From: Pantoea eucrina
GTDB taxonomy: Bacteria; Pseudomonadota; Gammaproteobacteria; Enterobacterales; Enterobacteriaceae
Direction: 5' to 3'
DNA length: 64,000 bases
NCBI RefSeq assembly: GCF_001691555.1
Contig: NZ_MAYN01000008.1
Coordinates: forward strand, 1,542,682 to 1,606,681
The notes beneath the pieces are model-generated. The model was given only the letters and a program-made list of their open reading frames with translations. It was not told where the DNA came from and did no database searches. Shown one piece after another: positions 58,062-64,000 of the stretch. Both the position numbers and the translations under genes were made by a program. Each line of letters starts with the position of its first letter. The first letter of the stretch is position 1.

Positions 58062-59149
58062 GGCGTCTCCTTCACCGGTTCTGCGGCAGTATCGATACTG
58101 ACCTCCACTGACATGCCCGGGCGCAGCAGCTGCTGCTCCTCTGCATCAATGCTGATCCGTACCGGAATACGTTGCGCAATCTTCACAAAGTTTCCGGTGG
58201 CGTTGTCAGGTGAGATGGCACTGAATTCTGAGCCAGCCGCAGGGGAAATGAACTCTACCTGGCCACTGAAGCGCCGGCCATTAAGCGCATCAACGCTAAA
58301 CGTCACCGGTAAGCCCGGACGAATATGCGCCAGCTGCGTCTCTTTAAAATTGGCAATCACCCACTTTTTATCCGGCACCACCGAGGTGAGACGCGTACCG
58401 GCGGTAACATAGGTTCCTTTGCGCACAGAGAGCTGCCCCAGCTGACCGCTGTCAGGGGCCATGATCCGGGTATTAGCAAGATCGATATTCGCCAGCTCCA
58501 GCGCCGCGCGGGCGTTAGTCACATCCGCTTCAAGCGAAGCACGATTCACCACCACCGTTTGCAGATTCTGTTGCGCCACGGCAACCTGCGCTTCGGCCTG
58601 TCGCATCTGCGCCTGCGCCTGCGCATCAGCTGCACGTGAGGCGTCACGCTCGCGCACCGAAAGCGACCCATCCGACGCCAGATTTTCTACCCGTTTTAAG
58701 TCAAGCCCGCTTTTCTGCCGCTGTGCCCGGGCATTTTCCAGCGCGGCTTTGTTACTGAGAATGGTCGCTTCAGCACTTTTCCGCTGCTGCTGATTATTCT
58801 TCAGTGCCGCCACTTTCATCTCCAGCTGCGCCTGTGCCTGATGCACACGCTGACGATAAATACGATCATCAATGGTCATCAGTAGCTCACCCCGGCTCAC
58901 CGGCTGCAGATCCACGACCTCAACACCGGTCAGATAGCCGCTGACCTGCGGACTGATAAAGGTGATCTGGCCGCGTACATAAGCGTTTTCGGTGGTCTGC
59001 ACGCTGCTGGTAAACGGCCAGAGCTGCCACGCATAAAGAATTACCAGCACACCCACAATCACAATGCCCGCGCCGGCAGCGATAGAAAGCGTGCGGCGGC
59101 GATGCGTGCGTTCGCGCTCAGCTACCTGCAGATCATCCTGTTGACTCAT
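58058..59149 (-). CDS. HlyD/EmrA-family membrane fusion protein
   Basis: Periplasmic adaptor of the efflux system, 363 residues. One N-terminal membrane segment (residues 21-45) follows RTHRRR; then TTENAYVRGQITFISPQVSGYLTGVEVVDLQPVSRGELLMTID is the typical barrel-sandwich start, a long coiled-coil (about residues 110-210) and the beta-barrel with GRRFSGQVEFISPAAGSEFSAISPDNATGNFVKIAQRIPVRI. It is closest to EmrA-type adaptors of DHA2 pumps. 11 bases after the MFS gene. Confidence 0.93.
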   Translation of the reverse strand: MSQQDDLQVAERERTHRRRTLSIAAGAGIVIVGVLVILYAWQLWPFTSSVQTTENAYVRGQITFISPQVSGYLTGVEVVDLQPVSRGELLMTIDDRIYRQRVHQAQAQLEMKVAALKNNQQQRKSAEATILSNKAALENARAQRQKSGLDLKRVENLASDGSLSVRERDASRAADAQAQAQMRQAEAQVAVAQQNLQTVVVNRASLEADVTNARAALELANIDLANTRIMAPDSGQLGQLSVRKGTYVTAGTRLTSVVPDKKWVIANFKETQLAHIRPGLPVTFSVDALNGRRFSGQVEFISPAAGSEFSAISPDNATGNFVKIAQRIPVRISIDAEEQQLLRPGMSVEVSIDTAAEPVKETP

Positions 59150-59160
59150 CTTTTCTCCGT

Positions 59161-60831
59161 TTAGTTCGCTGAGGGCGCAGTCTGACGCGGCTCATCCTGA
59201 TGATTTTTCGCCTGCCGCCACGCGAGATAACGCTGACGCGACAGCCGCCATAATACCCACAGCAGCGTGCACATCGCCAGGGCTGCCGTGAGCAGATAAG
59301 TGTCATTGTAGGCAAGGACATTCGCCTGCAGCGTGGCGACTGTCTGTAGCTGGCTGCTGCTCTGAGCACTCAGCAGTACGCTGTCTGTCAGCTGGCTGTT
59401 AAACAGCGCACGGTACTGATCCAGCCGTTCGGTAACGTTAGGATCAAGCTGCGAGAGTCTGTCGGCCAGTAAGCTGGAATGGTACTTCTCCCGCCAGGTC
59501 TGAAAGGTTCCGAGGATGGCTGACCCGATCAGCCCGCCCAGATTCTGGCTCATACCAAAGAGTACAACAAAGCTGACCAGGTTTTTCGGCTGTGTCACCA
59601 CGCTGCCTATCCCCAGCAGCATAGCTGGCGCAAGGAAAAAGGCGCTGCTGAAGCCCAGCAGAAACTGACTAAAATAGAGATTGTGCGCGCGCGTCAGCGG
59701 ATTTGACTGCGCATCCATCAGCGAGGCCACGATCATAATGGCCAGTGAGGTCACAATGGGCCAGTTAAGCTGGCCAGGCTTAATAGTCAGCGCACTGGCG
59801 ATAATGCCGCAGATGACGCCGGCGATAATGGCCAGCGCCAGGCCGTGCAGCTGATCGTTGAGTAGCCCCAGCTGTTGCAAAAAGCCGATCGCGCCGGTGT
59901 TCTGCTCAGCCAGTACGATACGGATCATGATCATGGCGATACCCAGCCGGACAATCATGCCGCTGCTCAGCCAGCGGGTGTTGATAAGCGGGTTGGTCCG
60001 GTTATGCTCCAGTACCACAGCTGAAACAATCAGCACCAGCGCCAGCGCCAGACAGACGCCCAGCCAGGGCGTAGTAAACCACCACTCAATTCGCCCCAGT
60101 GAGAGAACGCCACACAGCAGCGCCATACCGGGTGCCAGCAGCAGAAACGTCACAAAATCGAGTTTTTCAAACGCTTTAATGCGGTCACCCGGGGGCAGTC
60201 TCACCACCAGCACGCAGCCAAGCGCAATCAGCGCCAGCCCGAGTTCAAACAGATAGAGCCCGCGCCACTCCTCCAGCTGCAGTAGCTCAGTAGAAAAGAG
60301 CCGCGCCAGCGGGATCGCCAGCTGCGAAGCGGTAATGCCAATCACCAGCGCCTTGAGCCGGTGCTTTGCCGGCCACGCCTGTACCTGATAGTAGATGCCC
60401 AGCGAGCTGAGCGCGGCGGCGACCATCCCGTGTGCGGTGCGCACAATAATTGCGGAGCTGAGATCGTTGGCAAACAGATGAAAAAACGCCACGATGACAT
60501 ACAGCACCAGAAACGCTTCAGTAAACAGCCGCAGACCAAACTGCTGGCGAAATTTTACCAGCAGCAGGTTGATCGATATGTTTCCCATCACGTATACCGC
60601 CGGCAGCCAGGCAATTTCGTTGCTATACGCGGCAAACGTGCCCTGCAGATTTGTCAGATTCGCCGTGACCAGCGCGTTACTCAGCGCGCCGGTTAGCGTA
60701 ATCAGCAAGCCGATCAGACCAAACGCGACGCGTTTGCCTGGTGAATGCAGCGGCGTGGAGGGTGAGCCCGGCAGCATCGGCTTTTCATGCGGCAGCCACT
60801 CCCGCTGCGCATAAGGATTACGCCTGGCCAT
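59161..60831 (-). CDS. DHA2-type MFS drug transporter (EmrB-like)
   Basis: Major facilitator superfamily pump of 556 residues with about 14 membrane segments, the DHA2 layout. Signature-like segments are ANLTNLQGTFAAYSNEIAWLPAVYVMGNISINLLLVKFRQQFG and FLQQLGLLNDQLHGLALAIIAGVICG. With the HlyD partner and the outer-membrane lipoprotein it should form an EmrAB-TolC-like three-part exporter for hydrophobic or aromatic toxic compounds. The substrate is not predictable from sequence. E. coli mdtG and mdtH (other MFS pumps) are absent from this window. Confidence 0.92.
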   Translation of the reverse strand: MARRNPYAQREWLPHEKPMLPGSPSTPLHSPGKRVAFGLIGLLITLTGALSNALVTANLTNLQGTFAAYSNEIAWLPAVYVMGNISINLLLVKFRQQFGLRLFTEAFLVLYVIVAFFHLFANDLSSAIIVRTAHGMVAAALSSLGIYYQVQAWPAKHRLKALVIGITASQLAIPLARLFSTELLQLEEWRGLYLFELGLALIALGCVLVVRLPPGDRIKAFEKLDFVTFLLLAPGMALLCGVLSLGRIEWWFTTPWLGVCLALALVLIVSAVVLEHNRTNPLINTRWLSSGMIVRLGIAMIMIRIVLAEQNTGAIGFLQQLGLLNDQLHGLALAIIAGVICGIIASALTIKPGQLNWPIVTSLAIMIVASLMDAQSNPLTRAHNLYFSQFLLGFSSAFFLAPAMLLGIGSVVTQPKNLVSFVVLFGMSQNLGGLIGSAILGTFQTWREKYHSSLLADRLSQLDPNVTERLDQYRALFNSQLTDSVLLSAQSSSQLQTVATLQANVLAYNDTYLLTAALAMCTLLWVLWRLSRQRYLAWRQAKNHQDEPRQTAPSAN

Positions 60832-60833
60832 AC

Positions 60834-61265
60834 TCAGGCACTACCCAGACGGTTAAGCAACTGCTGCAGTACCGTTTCCGTCACAGCCAGCGCAGCGGGA
60901 TCGATATCAGCCAGCAGCTGACTGCGCAGGGCATCTGCCTGCGCTTTGACCTGGGTAAACGCCTGTTCGCCCTGCGTGGTAAGCACCAGCAGACGCTTAC
61001 GCCGATCTTCCGGCGTTTGCAGACGAGCCAGCAGCTGCTGCTTCACAAGCCGATCCACCAGCGGCACTACGCTCGCATCCTCCAGACCCAGCTGCTGCGC
61101 CAGCGCTTTCTGCGTCAGCGGCTGGCTGGCGGTAGCGACGCTGGCAATGGCCATCCAGCTGCTCATACTCAAATCATTCTCTTTCAGCCGGCGATCGACC
61201 GCCAGCCGCCATGCATGAGCCGTCTGATGTAAAAGCCGGGAAAAAGGCTGCGGATAGTCAACCAA
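60834..61265 (-). CDS. MarR-family transcriptional regulator of the efflux operon
   Basis: A 143-residue winged-helix regulator: FSRLLHQTAHAWRLAVDRRL, then the DNA-recognition helix LTQKALAQQLGLEDASVVPLVDRLVKQQLLARLQTPEDRRKRLLVLT with the wing at DRRKR. It precedes the MFS gene by 2 bases, so the four genes form one operon. The start is a TTG at 61263-61265 with AGGTGG 9 bases ahead. A palindrome in the leader (61282-61295) is the likely autoregulatory operator. Confidence 0.9.
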   Translation of the reverse strand: MVDYPQPFSRLLHQTAHAWRLAVDRRLKENDLSMSSWMAIASVATASQPLTQKALAQQLGLEDASVVPLVDRLVKQQLLARLQTPEDRRKRLLVLTTQGEQAFTQVKAQADALRSQLLADIDPAALAVTETVLQQLLNRLGSA

Positions 61266-61281
61266 ACTTAGCCACCTAATG

Positions 61282-61295
61282 GTTAGATACCTAAC
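61282..61295. promoter_or_regulatory. Putative MarR operator of the efflux operon
   Basis: GTTAGATACCTAAC, an inverted repeat (GTTAG-N4-CTAAC) that lies about 17 bases before the regulator's TTG start and just downstream of a TATAAT box (minus strand, 61315-61310). Binding there would block transcription of the whole operon until a ligand releases the regulator. Confidence 0.55.
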
Positions 61296-61440
61296 TAAAA
61301 GAAGGCGTAATTATAATCCACGCAGATATAAAAAGGAAAAGGTTGTATCGATTTGAGATAAAAACCTGTACATGTCAGACCACAGCCTGCGGAGAGCACA
61401 GCTAAAAGCTTAATATCGCACAAAATGCTTAAGAAATTAG

Positions 61441-61568
61441 TTGTACAAAAACGCTTTTTTTGTATAACTTTAGCGCCATGAATCGGCTGACGATTCAGTA
61501 ACGAATGATGCTTTTGCGTCGCCTCTGCAGGTGTTTTTTGGATTTCCACCTGCAGAGGTTATTTTTTT
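61441..61568 (+). ncRNA. Candidate small RNA or leader attenuator upstream of the SulP gene
   Basis: A complete transcription unit is visible: TTGTAC (61441-61446), 16 bases, TATAAC (61463-61468); predicted start near 61473; hairpin TGAATCG-GCTGA-CGATTCA (61479-61497); a linker; and a 12-base perfect terminator stem CCTCTGCAGGTG / CACCTGCAGAGG (61522-61533 with 61547-61558) followed by TTATTTTTTTA. The RNA would be about 95 nucleotides. It resembles no enterobacterial small RNA I recognise. It could also be a conditional leader of the SulP gene, which starts 128 bases further on. The promoter itself lies within a near-perfect dyad (TTGTACAAAAA / TTTTTGTATAA). Confidence 0.55.
61522..61568 (+). 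terminator. Strong Rho-independent terminator before the SulP gene
   Basis: 12-base perfect stem, 13-base loop, then TTATTTTTTTA. It ends the candidate RNA above, and any read-through would be needed for expression of the SulP gene from the same promoter. Confidence 0.9.
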
Positions 61569-61695
61569 ACCCTGCCGCTCTCTCTCTTTCACTGGCCTGA
61601 GCCATCAATGCCCGGTAACATTCACACGTCACATACCCTGTTTTCCAGCTGCATCGCTGCTGCATACGCCTTACAACTTAGAGTCCACACACGTT

Positions 61696-63195
61696 ATGAA
61701 TTCACAAACCGATCGCACCACAGCTGACGCTGGCGATTTAACGGTCGCCCGCGTTTTGCGTTCGCCGGCCCTGCTCACCCGCGAGTGTCTGGCCGGGGTT
61801 ATCACTGCCCTGGCGCTCATTCCTGAAGTTATCTCTTTCTCTGTTATTGCGGGCGTTGATCCCAAAGTCAGTCTGATCGCTTCGGTCGTACTCTGTCTGA
61901 CGCTTTCACTGCTGGGTGGACGCCCGGCGATGGTGACCGCGGCGGCGGGTTCAGTGGCGCTGGTTATCGGCCCGATGGTCCACGCGCACGGCGTGGCCTA
62001 TATTCTGCCTGCCGTCATTCTGGCAGGCATTATTCAGATTCTGTTTGGCGTTACCGGCCTTTCGCGCATGATGCGTTATATCCCGCGCTCGGTGATGCTG
62101 GGCTTTGTAAACGCGCTGGGCGTACTGATTTTCTTTGCACAGGTACCGCACGTCTGGGGCCACTCTCCGCTGGTCTGGGGCCTGTTTGCCGCCACGCTGG
62201 CCATTGTGCTGCTGCTGCCGCGCGTGCTGAAAAGTGTTCCGTCGCCGCTGGTTGCTATTGTTGTGGTGACCGCCGTTGCCCTGCTGCTCGGTTATCGCGT
62301 ACCCAGCGTGGGCGATGAAGGTCCGATGAGCGCCGGGCTGCCCGGCTTTACCGAACTGCTGGTGCCGCTGAACCTGCAGACGCTGCAGATCGTCTGGCCT
62401 GCCGCGCTTTCCGTCGCATTTGTCGGCCTGATGGAGTCGCTGCTGACGGCAAAACTGGTGGATGATCTTACCGATACTCCGTCAGGCAAACGGCGGGAAT
62501 CCTGGGCACTGGGTATTGGCAATATTCTCGCCGGTTTTTATGGCGGTATTGCGGGCTGCGCCATGATCGGTCAGACGATTGTTAACGTTGAACTGGGTCG
62601 CGCACGCACCCGGATTTCAACCGTAGCGGCTGCACTGGTACTGCTGCTGCTGGTCACTGGCCTGAGCCATATCATGGCGCAGATCCCGATGGTGGTTCTG
62701 GCGGGGATTATGATGGTGGTGGCGGTTAAAACCGTTAACTGGCACAGCCTGCAACCCGCAACGCTGAAACGGATGCCGTGGTCAGAAACGCTGGTTATGG
62801 TGGTGACCGTTGCGATCACCGTCTGGACCAGCAACCTGGCGATTGGCGTACTGCTTGGCGTGATCCTTGCCATGATGCTGTTTGCCCGGCGTATCGCCCA
62901 CGTTATTCATGCCGAGCGCACGCTCAGCCCGGACGGGGATCGGGTTCACTACACCGTACGCGGCCCGCTGTTTTTCGCCAGCAGTAATGACCTGTTCGAG
63001 CACTTTGATTATGGCCACGATCCGAGCCAGGTCACTATCGACCTGACTCACGCCCAGATTTGGGACGCCTCCAGCGTTGCCGCACTGGATGCTATCGAAT
63101 ACCGTTATCAGCGTCACGGAGCCACCGTGACCTTTACCGGTCTGGATAACCGCAGCAGCGATTTTCGCGATCGTCTGAGCGGTAATCTCGGTTAA
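61696..63195 (+). CDS. SulP-family anion transporter with STAS domain
   Basis: Inner-membrane anion transporter of the SulP/SLC26 family (sulfate, bicarbonate or dicarboxylate are typical family substrates). The 499-residue product has about 10-12 membrane segments, including GVITALALIPEVISFSVIAGVDPKVSL, and GGRPAMVTAAAGSVALVI, and a cytosolic C-terminal STAS domain from about residue 420 (VHYTVRGPLFFASSNDLFEHFDYGHDPSQVTIDLTHAQIWDASSVAALDAIE). The ATG at 61696 is chosen because the membrane protein start is normal from there; a longer frame to 61531 overlaps the terminator. Substrate not known. Confidence 0.88.
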   Translation: MNSQTDRTTADAGDLTVARVLRSPALLTRECLAGVITALALIPEVISFSVIAGVDPKVSLIASVVLCLTLSLLGGRPAMVTAAAGSVALVIGPMVHAHGVAYILPAVILAGIIQILFGVTGLSRMMRYIPRSVMLGFVNALGVLIFFAQVPHVWGHSPLVWGLFAATLAIVLLLPRVLKSVPSPLVAIVVVTAVALLLGYRVPSVGDEGPMSAGLPGFTELLVPLNLQTLQIVWPAALSVAFVGLMESLLTAKLVDDLTDTPSGKRRESWALGIGNILAGFYGGIAGCAMIGQTIVNVELGRARTRISTVAAALVLLLLVTGLSHIMAQIPMVVLAGIMMVVAVKTVNWHSLQPATLKRMPWSETLVMVVTVAITVWTSNLAIGVLLGVILAMMLFARRIAHVIHAERTLSPDGDRVHYTVRGPLFFASSNDLFEHFDYGHDPSQVTIDLTHAQIWDASSVAALDAIEYRYQRHGATVTFTGLDNRSSDFRDRLSGNLG

Positions 63196-63206
63196 CCCGC
63201 CTGCCA

Positions 63207-63231
63207 GCAGGGCGCCCTCTGCGCGCCCTGC
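63207..63231. terminator. Hairpin after the SulP gene
   Basis: GCAGGGCGC / GCGCCCTGC, a 9-base stem, 12 bases beyond the stop codon. No T tract follows, so this is a weak terminator candidate. Confidence 0.4.
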
Positions 63232-63348
63232 CCGTCCGGAATCCTAAAATTCCCCGTTTCGCTTGCAAGTTAGCCTTTCAGCGGCTTTGCTTAACGGCGC
63301 AACGCGCTGAATGGCAAGCGTATAAAAGCAGTTTATTAAGGGGATTGT

Positions 63349-63519
63349 ATGTCGTGGATTATAAAAGCAGGTCTGGTAGCGGTTACGCTTCTTTCACTGG
63401 CAGGCTGCATGCAGCACAGTGATGCCGTGGGTGCCGACGGTCGTCCGCACGCGCCAAGTAATCAGCCGGTGCCAGGCGCCAGCGAAGGGGAAGGCCCGGT
63501 CGGCCAGCCGCAGGGATAA
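63349..63519 (+). CDS. Small lipoprotein, 56 residues
   Basis: Unrecognised short lipoprotein. The product starts MSWIIKAGLVAVTLLSLAGC with a clear lipobox (LAGC at residues 17-20) and then MQHSDAVGADGRPHAPSNQPVPGASEGEGPVGQPQG, a short disordered Gly/Pro-rich tail. GGGGAT stands 3-8 bases ahead of the ATG as a ribosome site. The 153-base gap to the SulP gene can hold its promoter. Similar small entericidin-like lipoproteins exist, but I see no Cys-based or other clear family feature. Confidence 0.7.
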   Translation: MSWIIKAGLVAVTLLSLAGCMQHSDAVGADGRPHAPSNQPVPGASEGEGPVGQPQG

Positions 63520-63525
63520 TGCCCG

Positions 63526-63546
63526 CTACCCGGCTGCGCCGGGTAG
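63526..63546 (+). terminator. Hairpin after the small lipoprotein
   Basis: CTACCCGG-CTGCG-CCGGGTAG followed by TTATTG; an 8-base stem a few bases beyond the stop. The T tract is short. Confidence 0.5.
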
Positions 63547-63557
63547 TTATTGCAGAC

Positions 63558-63582
63558 ACAAAAAAACCGCCTGAGGGCGGTT
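63558..63582 (-). terminator. Terminator of the tRNA operon
   Basis: On the minus strand AACCGCC-CTCA-GGCGGTT is followed by a run of T residues. It lies 41 bases downstream of the tRNA-Leu gene end and points out of the tRNA cluster. Confidence 0.9.
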
Positions 63583-63623
63583 ACGACATTGCTTATAGTG
63601 CTTTTTTAATTCGGTTTTTTGTA

Positions 63624-63709
63624 TGGTGCCCGGGGCGGGACTTGAACCCGCACGACCATAAGCCGAGGGATTTTAAATCCCTTGTGTCTACCGATTTCAC
63701 CACCCGGGC
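63624..63709 (-). tRNA. leuZ: tRNA-Leu (anticodon UAA)
   Basis: 86-base class II tRNA with acceptor stem GCCCGGG / CCCGGGC, encoded CCA end, anticodon loop with UAA in ATTTAAAAT, long variable arm (CGGCTTATGGTCG region) and T arm GCGGGTTCAAGTCCCGC. The order Gly-Cys-Leu is as in E. coli glyW-cysT-leuZ, where it lies beside pgsA. Confidence 0.97.
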
Positions 63710-63720
63710 AGGGTGTAAAC

Positions 63721-63794
63721 TGGAGGCGCGTCCCGGAGTCGAACCGAGGTAGACGGATTTGCAATCCGTTGCATGGCCACTCTGCCAACGCGCC
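63721..63794 (-). tRNA. cysT: tRNA-Cys (anticodon GCA)
   Basis: 74-base tRNA with acceptor GGCGCGT, encoded CCA, anticodon GCA in GATTGCAAATC, and T arm with GGTTCGAC. Only 11 bases separate it from tRNA-Leu and 42 from tRNA-Gly, so the three form one transcript. Confidence 0.97.
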
Positions 63795-63836
63795 TTTATT
63801 CTGATGTGCAACCGGTCAGTGACCCATTGCTGAAAC

Positions 63837-63912
<76 letters not shown>

Positions 63913-64000
63913 ATAACTGCTGTTTTACCGAACTTGCTGTTTTTATTCAGCTTCTTGCAGCTGTGCTGCCGTTCGATGCGATGCATTCTACTTATCTCAC

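Noticed and set aside
61509..61608. A possible leader peptide reading MMLLRRLCRCFLDFHLQRLFF across the terminator before the SulP gene
   Set aside because: No Shine-Dalgarno before the ATG pair; the terminator stem forces this sequence, so coding is not supported. It stays possible as part of an attenuator.

Overview
The window is a chromosomal segment of an enterobacterium. Almost every gene from 1 to about 55 kb has a recognisable Escherichia coli counterpart in the same order (inverted relative to E. coli numbering): ndh, nagZ, thiK, lpoB, ycfL, hinT, ptsG, ycfH, holB, tmk, mltG, pabC, the fab cluster, rpmF, yceD, yceF, rluC, rne, flgL to flgN, murJ, yceM, yceH, rimJ, grxB, yceB, pyrC, dinI, bssS, solA, yceJI, trhO, lpxL, msyB, yceK, opgHG, opgC, clsC. 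Sequence divergence from E. coli, several missing E. coli genes (ycfP, fhuE, mdtH, mdtG) and the overall style suggest the Erwiniaceae (Pantoea/Erwinia-like). That genus-level placement is inference.

Layout. 1-9.2 kb: respiration (ndh, partial), peptidoglycan recycling and synthesis control (nagZ, lpoB), thiamine salvage (thiK), glucose uptake (ptsG, with recognisable Mlc, CRP and SgrS target sites), DNA replication (holB, tmk) and mltG. 9.2-16.2 kb: pabC and the fatty acid/phospholipid cluster fabF-acpP-fabG-fabD-fabH-plsX behind rpmF and yceD. 16.3-21.9 kb: yceF, rluC and RNase E with its long leader. 22-33.5 kb: the flagellar basal body/hook cluster flgBCDEFGHIJKL, divergent from flgAMN, with FliA (sigma28) promoters visible before flgM and flgK. 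33.6-42.6 kb: murJ, yceM, yceH, rimJ, grxB, yceB, pyrC (leader and PurR-like site), SOS gene dinI (LexA box), an unknown small gene, bssS and solA. 42.8-54.9 kb: yceJI, trhO, lpxL, a small Cys-rich unknown, msyB, yceK, the osmoregulated glucan operon opgGH with divergent opgC, and clsC.

About 55 kb to 63.5 kb is accessory: a clan GH-A (GH1-like) glycosidase homologue with Gln in place of the acid/base Glu, two unlisted small single-pass membrane proteins, a MarR-regulated tripartite efflux operon (MFS + HlyD + outer-membrane lipoprotein), a strong candidate small RNA or leader attenuator, a SulP-STAS anion transporter, and a small lipoprotein. The window ends with the tRNA cluster Gly-Cys-Leu, which in E. 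coli lies far away beside pgsA, so a rearrangement junction relative to E. coli lies in this accessory stretch.

The most notable unexplained signals are: a consensus-perfect FliA promoter in front of the biofilm regulator bssS (40876-40902), linking it to the flagellar regulon; the independent promoter-hairpin-terminator unit at 61441-61568; and the Glu-to-Gln change at the catalytic position of the glycosidase homologue. No CRISPR array, prophage, insertion sequence or toxin/antitoxin locus was seen.
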